Source of the DNA: Candidatus Thorarchaeota archaeon
GTDB lineage: Archaea; Asgardarchaeota; Thorarchaeia; Thorarchaeales; Thorarchaeaceae
Assembly (NCBI GenBank): GCA_013388835.1
Contig: JACAEL010000044.1
Span: 1-64,000, forward strand
Length of the DNA stretch: 64,000 nt
Reading direction: 5' to 3'
The notes beneath the pieces were generated by a model that was given only the letters and a program-made list of their open reading frames with translations, was not told the DNA's origin and made no database searches. This document shows, piece by piece, positions 8,865 to 18,080 of the stretch. The position numbers and the translations under genes were made by a program. Positions within the stretch are counted from its first letter, which is position 1; every line of letters starts with the position of its first letter.

Positions 8865-9767
8865 ATGAGACTCGCGGCAGTTTCCGACATTCATGTCAGA
8901 CCGGACGGAAGTGATGCAGGCCTACTGAGAGAACTGAAGACCCGCATCGAGGAACTGGGCCCTGATGCCCTTGTGGTGGCAGGGGACATTAGCAGCCATC
9001 TGACAGTCCTAAGGGAGACCCTGTCGGCACTTGCGATGGGGATACCGTGCCTATATGTCGCTGGCAATCACGACATCTGGTTCGAGAAGGAGACCAATCA
9101 AGGGTCACTGGAAAAGTACTCGAGACTGATTGGCGAGGCTTGCAGACAGACCGGCTGGACTCATCTTCCGGACGGGTCCTACGTCATGGGGGATGTGGCA
9201 TTCATCGGTTCAATTGGATGGTCGGACTACTCCTTTCGTCGCGAGGAACTAGGCATTCCGCTTCGGAATTATGAGATGAAGGAGTACAGGGGCTCAACAT
9301 GGTTCGACCTGTTTCAGGTGGACTGGGACTTCACAGACGTAGAGGCGACGAATCTATTCAACCGGAAGATTGCATACGACCTCTCTACACTGCCAAGACA
9401 TGTAAAGCACGTCGTGTACGTGTCGCACCACCTCCCCTTCCGAGAGCTGACCCTATACAAGGACAGACTGCCTTGGGACTTCTTCAGTGCATACATGGGA
9501 GCCCGGAGCACTGGGGAGCTTCTCCGGCAAGACAAGAGGGTGATTCTCACAATATCCGGTCACTCGCATATACGAAATGTCGTGCGGCTGAACGGAATCA
9601 CAGCAGTCTCAGTCCCTGTCGGATACGGGAGGCCAGAGGAAGCAGGACTTGCAGAGTTTGCAAGAAAGGCAGTAGCCTGCATTGATATTGACGGGAGCGA
9701 GGTCAAGCTGCTCGACTTTGTTCGAGGCGACATATGCGAAGGGCTTCCCTACGGCGTTTCAGATTAG
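8865..9767 (+). CDS. calcineurin-like metallophosphoesterase
   Basis: All metal-ligand motifs of the superfamily are present in order: DIHVR near the start, AGDISSH, GNHDIW, SHH near residue 190 and SGHSH near residue 235. The protein should therefore be a two-metal hydrolase of phosphoesters. The natural substrate is not predictable. The start is placed at the ATG at 8865, because the upstream TTG adds eight residues ahead of the first strand MRLAAVSDIH. The product of 300 residues is standard. The gene is divergent from the FAD oxidase gene. Confidence 0.85.
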   Translation: MRLAAVSDIHVRPDGSDAGLLRELKTRIEELGPDALVVAGDISSHLTVLRETLSALAMGIPCLYVAGNHDIWFEKETNQGSLEKYSRLIGEACRQTGWTHLPDGSYVMGDVAFIGSIGWSDYSFRREELGIPLRNYEMKEYRGSTWFDLFQVDWDFTDVEATNLFNRKIAYDLSTLPRHVKHVVYVSHHLPFRELTLYKDRLPWDFFSAYMGARSTGELLRQDKRVILTISGHSHIRNVVRLNGITAVSVPVGYGRPEEAGLAEFARKAVACIDIDGSEVKLLDFVRGDICEGLPYGVSD

Positions 9768-10088
9768 AAGAGGTCAGCAAGCAGTCAGAGAGATGCACCA
9801 GCTCAGGCATCCTACTGCATTCGAGTGGAGGGGAGTCAGGGACACCACCAGTGCTAGCAAGCGATACAAGCAGTCTGGTCAGTCGCGGTGCTCTCAGAGG
9901 AACGAGAACAGAGGGGGGGCGCCCCGCCCCCGTCCAACGCCGCCGGGAGGACGAGCATCTACAGGGCGCGAGGACGCCCGTTAGTATTACTGTCAAATAC
10001 CTATTTTTGGCTTTGCAATTAGACAGTTTGTTACCACTTGTATGTAACAGCACTCGATTAATATGCGCACAGGTCTATGAACTAAGAA
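9768..10088. other. intergenic region with a very GC-rich patch
   Basis: No convincing protein gene is seen in these 320 bases. Between about 9890 and 9980 the composition is far richer in G and C than the surroundings. It includes a run of seven G (9913-9919) that can pair with CCCCC at 9927-9931. The following 80 bases are AT-rich and contain TTAATATG near 10056-10063, about 26 bases before the GTG of the next gene. That is a fitting TATA element for a leaderless transcript. The GC patch could be a terminator for the upstream gene or a structured RNA. I could not match it to RNase P or SRP RNA. Confidence 0.4.
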
Positions 10089-10601
10089 GTGGAGGCCAGA
10101 ACACTGCCACGTAGAGCTCGTTGTCCGCACTGTGACCGTCTCTTCGATATAGAGACTCTCGACCAGCATGTGTTCAAGTGTCGCAGTCGCAGAAACAGCA
10201 GTAGCCTTGAGGAGAAGGTGGGAAAAGGAAAGGTCTTGGTCGTCGATGGCAACAACATCGCCTATTCCGCTTCACAGAGTGGGATACCTCAGGTTCAGAC
10301 TTTGCGGGCTGCAATACGTAGCCTTAGGAACAATGACTATAGACCACTTGTTCTGGTGTCAGCCGCACTGATTCACAATGTGGACGAACCGGACGAGCTG
10401 CAAGCAATGATATCTGCAGGAGACATCATCCAGGTGTCGCGGGGGCAGAATGATGACTTGGCAATAATCCGGATGTCACAGGAGAAGTACGCAGACATAG
10501 TGACCAACGACAGGTTTCTCGACTGGCTTGACAGGTATCCATGGCTCAGCAGCAGAGTCCGGAGGTACAGACTGACTCCGTCCGGGATCATTCTGGTATG
10601 A
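10089..10601 (+). CDS. zinc-finger plus NYN/PIN-like ribonuclease
   Basis: The first 30 residues carry a C2HC-like finger (CPHC, then H and C about 13 and 17 residues on). A NYN/PIN-type nuclease domain follows, beginning VLVVDGNNIAYS. Conserved acidic residues lie in VDEPDEL, GQNDDLAII and VTNDRFLDW, as in the Zc3h12a-like branch of RNases. Predicted role: metal-dependent RNA cleavage, with the finger binding RNA. It starts at GTG with no ribosome binding site. A TATA-like TTAATATG lies 26 bases upstream, suggesting leaderless translation. Confidence 0.65.
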   Translation: MEARTLPRRARCPHCDRLFDIETLDQHVFKCRSRRNSSSLEEKVGKGKVLVVDGNNIAYSASQSGIPQVQTLRAAIRSLRNNDYRPLVLVSAALIHNVDEPDELQAMISAGDIIQVSRGQNDDLAIIRMSQEKYADIVTNDRFLDWLDRYPWLSSRVRRYRLTPSGIILV

Positions 10602-10652
10602 GTGTAACTTCCCGGGTACAGTTGCTTCGAAAGCGTTAAAATCGGTGAGCCA

Positions 10653-12455
10653 ATGCACGCTTGGGAGGTAGACCCCCCGGTGAAGGCCAAGGAACTACGA
10701 GCGATGTACCTGGAGTTCTTCAGGCAGAAGAAACACAAGATAATAGGTTCGTCATCACTACTGCCCGAAAACGACCCGACAGTACTATTCACGACCGCAG
10801 GCATGCATCCGCTCGTCCCATTTCTCTTGGGCCAGCCTCATCCGCAGGGAACGCGTATTGCCAACTGCCAGAAGTGCATAAGGACGACCGATATCGAGTC
10901 CGTGGGAGACCCCAGTCACCTCACATTCTTCGAAATGCTCGGAAACTGGAGTTTGGGCGACTACTGGAAGAAGGAGGCAATCTCATGGAGCTATGAGTTC
11001 CTGACCTCCAAGAAGTGGTTGGGCTTCGACCCCGCAAGACTGTCAGTGACCGTCTTCGCAGGGGACGGTGACGTGCCTCGCGATGACGAGTCCGCACAGA
11101 TATGGAGAGAGCTCGGCATCCCAGAGGAGAGGATATACTTCCTTCCAAAGGAGGACAACTGGTGGGGCCCCGCTGGACTAGTCGGTCCCTGCGGCCCGTG
11201 CACAGAGATGTTCATCGAGATTGACAGCGTCCCCCCGTGTGGTCCACAGTGCAGACCCGGATGCCACTGCGGCCACTACTTCGAGGTGTGGAATGATGTC
11301 TTCATGCAGTACAACAAGACGGTGGATGGAAAGTACGTTCTTCTGGGACGCCGTAATGTTGACACGGGAATGGGAGTCGAGCGTACCACTGCAATGCTGC
11401 AGGGAGCTCCGACAGTATATGACACCGAGCTGTTCAGACCTCTGACTGACAAGATCAAGGCCCTATCAGGAAAGGAGGAGTTCTCGGAATACGACATGCG
11501 CCAGGTGCGGATTATCGCAGACCACGTCAAGTCTGCAGTGATGATAATGTCAGATGACAGAAGGATATCACCATCCAATGTCGAGCACGGGTACATAGTC
11601 CGACGACTACTCCGCAAGGCAATCCTCAGTGCAGACAAGCTGGGCATATCCGCAGGAGTCCTAGAGGACCTTGCTGGGACTGTGGTCGAGATGTACAAGG
11701 ACATCTACGAGGAGGTCCTAAGAAACCGAGAGTTTGTCCTGCAGAACCTGCGCGACGAAGAGAGAAAGTTCCGTAACACACTGGGAAAGGCATTGAAGAA
11801 ACTGAAGCAGACGCTTGATGAGACCGGTACTGTGACCGGTAAAGACGCGTTCGTCCTCTTCACGAGCTTCGGACTGCCTCTTGAGATGACCAGAGAGATA
11901 GCGGAAGAGAGTGGGGTAAGAATAGACATAGACGAGTTCAGGAGAGAGTTCGAGCACCACAGAGACATCTCAAGGACGGCGACTCAGGGGAAGTTCAAGG
12001 GTGGTCTTGCAGACCACAGCGAAGAGATCACAAAGCTTCACACTGCGACGCACCTGCTGCAGGCAGCCCTGAGGAAGGTCCTAGGCGAGTCTGTCAGACA
12101 GATGGGCAGCAACATCACCCGGGAGAGGCTCCGCTTTGACTTCACGTTCTTCAGAAGACTGACACCCGAGGAGATACAGCGAGTCGAGGACCTTGTCAAC
12201 GAGGTGATAGCGGCGGACTGCAAAGTGACCCGGACCGTAATGAAGTACGATGAGGCAATTGCAGCGGGAGCCCTTGCGTTCTTCAAGGACACATATGGTG
12301 ATGAGGTCTCGGTGTACTCAGTGGAGGGCTTCAGCATGGAGGTCTGCGGAGGGCCGCACGTTGAGCGTACTGGTGTCCTGAAGAAGTTCAAGATCAAGGA
12401 CCAAGAGAGTATTGGGTCTGGTCTCATGAGGATAAGGGCAGTCCTTCTCCCGTGA
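10653..12455 (+). CDS. alaS: alanyl-tRNA synthetase, short form without C-Ala domain
   Basis: The protein contains the class II catalytic core (TAGMHPLVPF, TFFEMLGNWS, DTGMGVERT), the tRNA-recognition helices and the editing domain with its zinc ligands HTATH (about 462-466) and CGGPH (about 565-569). It then stops at residue 600. The usual C-terminal coiled coil and DHHA1-type C-Ala domain are absent. The wording of the core motifs is bacterial, like the short AlaRS proteins of small-genome bacteria, rather than archaeal. It could be a second AlaRS or a transferred replacement. The reading frame is intact, so this is not a truncation by mutation. Confidence 0.88.
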   Translation: MHAWEVDPPVKAKELRAMYLEFFRQKKHKIIGSSSLLPENDPTVLFTTAGMHPLVPFLLGQPHPQGTRIANCQKCIRTTDIESVGDPSHLTFFEMLGNWSLGDYWKKEAISWSYEFLTSKKWLGFDPARLSVTVFAGDGDVPRDDESAQIWRELGIPEERIYFLPKEDNWWGPAGLVGPCGPCTEMFIEIDSVPPCGPQCRPGCHCGHYFEVWNDVFMQYNKTVDGKYVLLGRRNVDTGMGVERTTAMLQGAPTVYDTELFRPLTDKIKALSGKEEFSEYDMRQVRIIADHVKSAVMIMSDDRRISPSNVEHGYIVRRLLRKAILSADKLGISAGVLEDLAGTVVEMYKDIYEEVLRNREFVLQNLRDEERKFRNTLGKALKKLKQTLDETGTVTGKDAFVLFTSFGLPLEMTREIAEESGVRIDIDEFRREFEHHRDISRTATQGKFKGGLADHSEEITKLHTATHLLQAALRKVLGESVRQMGSNITRERLRFDFTFFRRLTPEEIQRVEDLVNEVIAADCKVTRTVMKYDEAIAAGALAFFKDTYGDEVSVYSVEGFSMEVCGGPHVERTGVLKKFKIKDQESIGSGLMRIRAVLLP

Positions 12456-12703
12456 TAGGAAGGGCGAGGACCAACCACAGGGCCGGTATAGGGAGTCCGG
12501 CCTCTGAGGAGATTCGGGCCGCCCACGAGATCACCACGAGACCCCCATGCGGCCACTCTGGCCTATCCATGCCATCTTGACTGGCGCTCAGTCCAAGCTG
12601 TGATTGTCACATGGAAGTGTGTTGAGTTGTTGTGCCGGCCCCAACCACAGAAACAGACTTAGGCGCCCAGCACAGACGCAGATGCACTATGAACTGAGAT
12701 GTG

Positions 12704-13369
12704 ATGGTCGTGAGTGCGTTCTCGAAGATTCTCGGCCTCGGTGACAAGGCCCTGCAGGACCAGGCGGATATGCTGCTACTCAGACTGGCCAAGACAATGC
12801 AAGTGGCAAGTGCAAGACTGTTTGACTGTGTCACCGGCTGGACGGAAAGGGACATGGACCGGGCGCGTACAATAGAGGGAGAGATAGTCCAGCTTGAGCG
12901 TCAGGGCGATGCAATAGTCGACGAGATTGTCGAGAGCATCTTTGCAAAGAACGCGTATCCGCCGCAGCAGACCCAAGAGAGATACGAACTGGTGAAGCGG
13001 ATCGATGATGTGATTGACGCTGCCGAGCGGGCTGCGAAACTGATTGGTGCCATCAGGTCAAGGTCACCTCCTGACGGGCTAAAGGCAATCGCAGAGAAGT
13101 GCTGGAACTGCACCGACTTGCTGCAGGACGCCATCAAGCACATCCTCACAGACTTCAAGGCTGCATGGGACCTCTCGAGGAGAATTGAGGTGATACGCGA
13201 AGAGACCCGCGACATGCACTATTCCCTCTTGGAACGACTGATGAACTCGTCAGTCGACCTCAGCGAGGCTCTTCTCGCTCATCGCCTCGGTGAGCAGATC
13301 ATCGCGGTGGCCATAGCTGCCGAGGAGGTCTCAGACTTCATACGGACGCTGGTCGTCAAGTACATGTAG
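12704..13369 (+). CDS. DUF47/PhoU-like protein, phosphate transporter partner
   Basis: This all-helical protein of 221 residues has the DUF47 (Pit accessory) signature. Charged PhoU-like helices include RTIEGEIVQLERQGDAIVDEI and a C-terminal helix ending in IAAEEVSDFIRTLV. It sits one base before the PiT permease gene, the standard partnership in archaea and bacteria. It probably controls or couples phosphate uptake at the cytoplasmic face. The frame opens with GTG at 12701, and the ATG one codon later is the likelier start. Confidence 0.85.
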   Translation: MVVSAFSKILGLGDKALQDQADMLLLRLAKTMQVASARLFDCVTGWTERDMDRARTIEGEIVQLERQGDAIVDEIVESIFAKNAYPPQQTQERYELVKRIDDVIDAAERAAKLIGAIRSRSPPDGLKAIAEKCWNCTDLLQDAIKHILTDFKAAWDLSRRIEVIREETRDMHYSLLERLMNSSVDLSEALLAHRLGEQIIAVAIAAEEVSDFIRTLVVKYM

Positions 13370-13370
13370 C

Positions 13371-14423
13371 ATGGGGATGAGCGGCGTGGAAGTCCTGCTA
13401 CTAGTGGTGATGCTAGCTTTCGGCTTTCTGGTTGCGTTTGCGATAGGCAGCAACGATGAGGCCATGAGTCCGGCAGTGGGGTCAAAGGTCCTGACTCTCC
13501 GGACCGCAGTATGTCTGGGCGCATGCATCAGTCTGGTTGGGGCGCTCTCACTGGGCGGCAATGTGTCAGCGAAGGTTGGTTCAGACCTCATTGGAGGCCG
13601 TTCTCTGACCACTGCGATGGTCCTTGCGATTCTCCTCGCAATGTCACTCTGGCTTCTCGTGGTCTCGGCTGCCAGAGGACTCCCCATTAGCACTACTCAG
13701 TGTATCGTTGGTTCAGTGATTGGTGCAGTCCTGATAGCAGCGGTAGTGGAGACTGGCGACTGGGGAGTGAATGCGGTGAGTTGGGCGGTAGTTGCAGAGA
13801 TACTCGCGGGGTGGCTCGTCTCGCCAGTCATCGGATTCCTCGTCAGTGCAGCAGTCATAACAGTCATCCGAAGGACACAGCGAAGAGTCAAGGGCCTGAC
13901 AGGAGTAGAGAGGCAGGAGAAACTCGCGTCCTATGCATTGGTGGTCTTTCTCATCTGGACGACTCTCAGCAGAGGAGGCAATGATGTTGCCAATGCGGTG
14001 GCACCACTGGTCTCAGTACCAGAGTTTCAAGGGACCGCCAACATAGGACCACTTGTCGTCCCCGCAGTCCACATTCCCTTGCTTGTGGGCGGCATTGGAA
14101 TGGGAGCGGGTCTCATAGTGGTTGGTCGAAAGGTCATCAAGACGCTGGCCACGGAGGTCGTCACGCTCTCGCCCACGACAGCACTCTCGGCAAGTGTATC
14201 AGTCTCGCTAGTCCTCTTCTTCGGTACTCTTCTCGGCTTTCCGCTGAGCGGAACCCATGTGCTGGTCGCGGCATTGATTGCAGTGGGATGGGTGGAGAGC
14301 AAGCCACTGCAGCGTAAGCAGGTGATGGAGATAGTCACATCATGGATAATAACAGTCCCGCTGTCTGCGCTACTTGCAGCGGGTATGCTCGTGCTCCTCT
14401 GCCACCTCTTTCCGGGACTCTGA
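13371..14423 (+). CDS. pit: PiT-family inorganic phosphate transporter
   Basis: This is an integral membrane symporter of 350 residues with about ten helices and the inverted PiT repeat. The N-terminal signature is FAIGSNDEAMSPAVGS and the C-terminal one RGGNDVANAVAPLV. Substrate should be phosphate, or possibly sulfate, taken up with a cation. Its ATG lies one base after the DUF47 stop codon. The first repeat deviates from the usual GANDVANA by carrying Glu-Ala-Met, worth noting when modelling specificity. It is convergent with the MBL-fold gene, 15 bases away. Confidence 0.88.
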   Translation: MGMSGVEVLLLVVMLAFGFLVAFAIGSNDEAMSPAVGSKVLTLRTAVCLGACISLVGALSLGGNVSAKVGSDLIGGRSLTTAMVLAILLAMSLWLLVVSAARGLPISTTQCIVGSVIGAVLIAAVVETGDWGVNAVSWAVVAEILAGWLVSPVIGFLVSAAVITVIRRTQRRVKGLTGVERQEKLASYALVVFLIWTTLSRGGNDVANAVAPLVSVPEFQGTANIGPLVVPAVHIPLLVGGIGMGAGLIVVGRKVIKTLATEVVTLSPTTALSASVSVSLVLFFGTLLGFPLSGTHVLVAALIAVGWVESKPLQRKQVMEIVTSWIITVPLSALLAAGMLVLLCHLFPGL

Positions 14424-14438
14424 ACATCAGTGCTACGA

Positions 14439-15179
14439 TTATGGGTGCTGTTGCGTTTCAACGCCCGGTGGCATCTTGTGAATCAGCAAGTACTCCTTTG
14501 CAAGGGACCCCAGCTGCCGTGCCTCGCCCTCCGTGAGATGCACACGGGGGCCTTCTTGGGGAGCGACCTGATGTGTGGCCTCAATCACAGCCAGATCCGC
14601 CCCCCGCACTACCGTCTCGGCAGCAGGACAGAGGCGAGTGTCCCCCGTATAGGCTATCGTAGTCTGACCGACCTGCACCCTAAAACCAAGAGCAGGCATT
14701 GGTGAGTCGCACTCGCGGGTGTTTTCGAGCCCAAAATGCTCAACATCAATCGCCTGTATCTTGAAGAAGTCCGTGTCGAACCCCGCACCACGACCCACCT
14801 CATGGTAGAAGAGCCTGAAGGGCATCGACTCTCTGTATGCGGTCCTGAAACCTGTGACTATGGTCTGGGCCTCAACGCAGCCCATGGGAAACAGAATGTT
14901 GAGAGGAGAGTTGCGCTTGAGCATCCTCATGAATCCGAGAAGGGCATGAAGCCCACCTACATGGTCGAAGTGGCCATGGCTTATCGCTATGAGGTCTATC
15001 TCCTTCACAAAGTCCGTCTGTCCTGTGGAAACGAGGTCTCGTAGAGCCCCGTCACCCACATCCATTAGCATCATCTTGCCCGTGAACTTGGAGTACACAA
15101 CCAGAGTGGTGCTTACACCTGCTATGCTATATGGTACGTGCACCCGGACTTCATCGTTTTCCCACACGACCAATGTCAT
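14439..15179 (-). CDS. metallo-beta-lactamase fold hydrolase
   Basis: This 246-residue MBL-fold protein has the zinc motif SHGHFDHVGG (near residue 85), a later aspartate in YTGDTRLC and a histidine in VIEATH, as in RNase Z-like and UlaG-like branches. The first motif position is Ser-His-Gly-His, which still provides HxHxDH. The substrate is unknown. A promoter probably lies in the 90-base gap between it and the upstream membrane protein gene. Confidence 0.8.
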   Translation of the reverse strand: MTLVVWENDEVRVHVPYSIAGVSTTLVVYSKFTGKMMLMDVGDGALRDLVSTGQTDFVKEIDLIAISHGHFDHVGGLHALLGFMRMLKRNSPLNILFPMGCVEAQTIVTGFRTAYRESMPFRLFYHEVGRGAGFDTDFFKIQAIDVEHFGLENTRECDSPMPALGFRVQVGQTTIAYTGDTRLCPAAETVVRGADLAVIEATHQVAPQEGPRVHLTEGEARQLGSLAKEYLLIHKMPPGVETQQHP

Positions 15180-15272
15180 CTACCTCGCCATGGAGTCACT
15201 GCATGATATGACGCGCCCACAGAAAAATGTCGTGGCGACGGAGGTGTCATCGTTCACCTCCGTCAAGTCGCT

Positions 15273-16499
15273 CTACTGCTCATAGCCAAGTGGCGGCACT
15301 CTTGCAAGCCACAGCATGAAGTAGCCAATGAATACCGACACTGCGAGACCTACGGTGGCCAACAGCAGTACATCGATCCAAGAGGGGGCGGCACCACCGA
15401 ACATCTGCATCCAGCTCCAGTATGTGCCTGACAGAGTCATCCCGGAGAACGCGACCTTCTTCAGAGGCACCTTAACGCTCTTTGTCTGAAAGACCCCCAT
15501 CTCAGTCAGTGCTGCTGCAAGAGCACCACCCTTCTGCGGGTTGAGTCGGAGTCGCTTTGAGAACCTTCCGACTGGTACCTTCGACTTGGGACGGACCACC
15601 TGCAACGCCCTGGGAGCGTATTCGGCTATGTCTTCTGAGAAGTACTTCAGTGCAGCTGCATGGTCCGTGCCACACTTGGCACATGACTGAGCACCTTCTT
15701 TCCATTTCTTGCCACACTTGGGACACCTCTTGCCATCCCATGAACTGCTAGCAGCCTTGCTGACTCTGCTGACCAGCTCTTCCTTGCCCACCTTCTCAGC
15801 ATCCTTTTTGGGCTTCCTTCGCAGCACGACTGCAGCGGGAAAGATGCCCACACCCGCCGCGGTCTTGCCCTTCCGCATCTTCCGAGCAGCGAGTATCCCT
15901 TGCTGAAAGTCGTCAAGGGCCAACAGTAAGCTGAATACCGCCATCGCCGTAAAGCCCACGGTGATAGCACCCGAAACCGAAGCTATGGAGGCAAGGCCTC
16001 CTGAACCAATGTGTAGAACAAAGTCATCCGTGATGGTCACGTTGGCGGTGGGCGTGGCCTGAAGGGCATAGATGAAGGCAAAGTAACCTGTGATTGTACC
16101 TGTAAAGAGTGTAATCCCACCAATGCTGAGCAGTGATCCAAGTGGAATGGAGGTGTTGAGCAAGTCCTGTGCTGTGCCCGATGGGAGGGGAACACCAAAG
16201 GAGAATGGCTGGTTAATCAGCGGGACTCCAAGGTAGGTCATTACAAAGGCACCCGACTTTAGGACTATGTCGGCGCCCGTGTCAATTCTGAGCTCTATCA
16301 CAAGACTCCCTGCGGGGTCTACGAAGATTGGACTGGTGCTGTTGGAGTCTGCGATAGAGACACCGTTGATCTCCATCTGAAAGGCAAGGTTAGCGTCACC
16401 ACTCCAGCCGGGAGGTTGGGCCTCCACAGGTGACAGTAGCGCGGACCACAAGAAAAGAGTCACCAACAGGAGGGGGATAATCGGCAAGTGATTTCTCAT
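15273..16499 (-). CDS. secreted/membrane protein with internal zinc ribbon
   Basis: I do not recognise the family. The 408-residue protein has an N-terminal signal peptide (to about residue 27) and a beta-rich extracellular domain of about 150 residues. A transmembrane helix follows near 185-205. A basic cytoplasmic region contains a zinc ribbon (CPKCGKKW and CAKCG, near 260-277). A final transmembrane helix lies near 375-400. An outer sensor domain joined to a cytoplasmic zinc ribbon suggests signalling or a scaffold role. That is inference only. Confidence 0.6.
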   Translation of the reverse strand: MRNHLPIIPLLLVTLFLWSALLSPVEAQPPGWSGDANLAFQMEINGVSIADSNSTSPIFVDPAGSLVIELRIDTGADIVLKSGAFVMTYLGVPLINQPFSFGVPLPSGTAQDLLNTSIPLGSLLSIGGITLFTGTITGYFAFIYALQATPTANVTITDDFVLHIGSGGLASIASVSGAITVGFTAMAVFSLLLALDDFQQGILAARKMRKGKTAAGVGIFPAAVVLRRKPKKDAEKVGKEELVSRVSKAASSSWDGKRCPKCGKKWKEGAQSCAKCGTDHAAALKYFSEDIAEYAPRALQVVRPKSKVPVGRFSKRLRLNPQKGGALAAALTEMGVFQTKSVKVPLKKVAFSGMTLSGTYWSWMQMFGGAAPSWIDVLLLATVGLAVSVFIGYFMLWLARVPPLGYEQ

Positions 16500-16623
16500 C
16501 TGAATGCGTCTCCTAGAGGGGCATGGGTACGCTGACCTTTAACGCTTTTGTGAACGGTGACAATGCGGACTTCAACATGCTCATCTCGATGCCTTAGCGC
16601 GCAGATGCTCGCTCGTGTCATGT

Positions 16624-18060
16624 TCAGGGCTCAGGAGCCGCACCCCGGCCCAGGTGCTTCCGCGCTCGCCTCATCTGCCTCCGTCGCTCCAACTCGACTC
16701 GCCTCCTGTTGAAGACCCATATGGCTGGAGTGGCCAGCACCACTGCGAGAGCGACCCACGGCAGACCGGCGACCACAGCGGACAGGTCAGGAAGCGGAAA
16801 GAACGGACCAGGCGAGGTCCGGCTCGGGGTGATGGTGATGGTGCCCCACTGTGTGATGCCCCACTCACTGCAGATGTAGTCCAGCCACCACTGCGGAATA
16901 CTCCAGACGGGCGCCTCGACGACCGAGAAGTCCTCGTCAAGTCGGTAGGTCTCATTGTACATGTAGAGGATGTGTGTGGCTTCCACGGCACAGGCAAGCC
17001 TCTCTTGGTCCAAGTCCGCTTCCGGATAGCCGACAAACGCTCCATGCATGTGCTTCTGCAGGTCGAGCACCCATTTGGCCATCTTGTCACTGTCAATGAG
17101 CTCCTTGCGGTCCAGCAGTTCCAGTGACCACGCTATCCGCTGTGTCACGCGCAGGTCCCTTGTGATGTCACAGCCCCTCACCGGGTCCCACCACTCCAAG
17201 AGGTACTGTGCGGTCCGGTCCCGGCTCGTCTCATCAAGCACTCCTAGCATGTCCGCAACCATGATGCCAGCCGGTATCACGAAGATGTTCGCTTTGGTCC
17301 CCACAACGTTCGAGTACCATCCCGCACTCTCGTTGTGACATGCTGACAGGAACGCCTTCGCCCTCTCAAGGTCAGCATCATGCAGTCTGCCTGCGATACG
17401 GAGCGTGTCGAGCGCAAAGTAGGTGGCGACAAGTTCAGACCTCTTACCGAGGTCTCCGTAGTCCCACACGAAGCCACCGTCAGGCTGCTGGAGGCCCAGC
17501 ACGTATTGAACGTTGGCATCCACGTCAATGAGCGACCCCAGACCGATTTCTGGGACGAATGTCAACGCATCCAGACAGGTACCAACAGATGCACCCAAAG
17601 TCTTAGTGAGATTGAGCAGCCCGTTGTGAATCAGACCAGACACGAAGCCTCTGCTGCTCGTCCAGTCCACAGACGATGTGCGATTGATGTACTTGAGGGT
17701 CTCGTAGGCTTCGCGAAGCGAACTGTAGTCCGGCAGCGTCCCATCAGGCTCGAAGGGCGGGGGGGCCTGAAGCCACCCGTGGAAGTACCCCTCCGGAGCC
17801 TGTAGCGCCTTCACGTAGGTGACTATCGCCTCGCGTCTCGTGGTCAGGTAGGAGGATGGCTGGAAAGGCTGTGTCTGTAGTGGTCGCTCGTTGTCCCCGG
17901 CAGGTTGACAACACGGCTCACAGTTTGCAACGAGCACTGACGTGAACGAGGCAGACACAAGCCATGTGCAGAGGAAGAGGACTGACAGGACCACCCTCCG
18001 GTCCGTAGTCGGGCAAGAGCGCTCTCTCAGGTGGTCATTGAGGAGGTGTGGTCCTGTCAA
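16624..18060 (-). CDS. surface-anchored alpha-toroid (prenyltransferase/cyclase-like) protein
   Basis: After a signal segment (about residues 22-42) the protein is built from alpha-hairpin repeats with the pattern QQPDGGFVWDYGD and ELVATYFALDTLRIAG. This pattern belongs to the terpenoid-cyclase/prenyltransferase alpha-alpha toroid fold. A C-terminal transmembrane helix near 430-450 is followed by an Arg-rich tail, so the toroid should face outside. No cyclase DxDD motif is seen. A binding or proteinase-inhibitor-like role is as likely as catalysis. It starts at TTG with GAGAGAGG 8 bases upstream, 20 bases after the CHAT-like gene, so the two form an operon. Confidence 0.6.
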   Translation of the reverse strand: MTGPHLLNDHLRERSCPTTDRRVVLSVLFLCTWLVSASFTSVLVANCEPCCQPAGDNERPLQTQPFQPSSYLTTRREAIVTYVKALQAPEGYFHGWLQAPPPFEPDGTLPDYSSLREAYETLKYINRTSSVDWTSSRGFVSGLIHNGLLNLTKTLGASVGTCLDALTFVPEIGLGSLIDVDANVQYVLGLQQPDGGFVWDYGDLGKRSELVATYFALDTLRIAGRLHDADLERAKAFLSACHNESAGWYSNVVGTKANIFVIPAGIMVADMLGVLDETSRDRTAQYLLEWWDPVRGCDITRDLRVTQRIAWSLELLDRKELIDSDKMAKWVLDLQKHMHGAFVGYPEADLDQERLACAVEATHILYMYNETYRLDEDFSVVEAPVWSIPQWWLDYICSEWGITQWGTITITPSRTSPGPFFPLPDLSAVVAGLPWVALAVVLATPAIWVFNRRRVELERRRQMRRARKHLGRGAAPEP

Positions 18061-18080
18061 TCAGTTGCGCCTCTCTCTAT

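Noticed and set aside
9890-9990. RNase P RNA or SRP RNA in the GC-rich patch
   Set aside because: None of the conserved core sequences of either RNA could be found, and the length is too short.
9734-10114. 126-codon plus-strand frame through the GC-rich patch
   Set aside because: Composition is Arg/Ser/Gly-rich without domains. It overlaps both neighbours and a likely promoter. Treated as non-coding.
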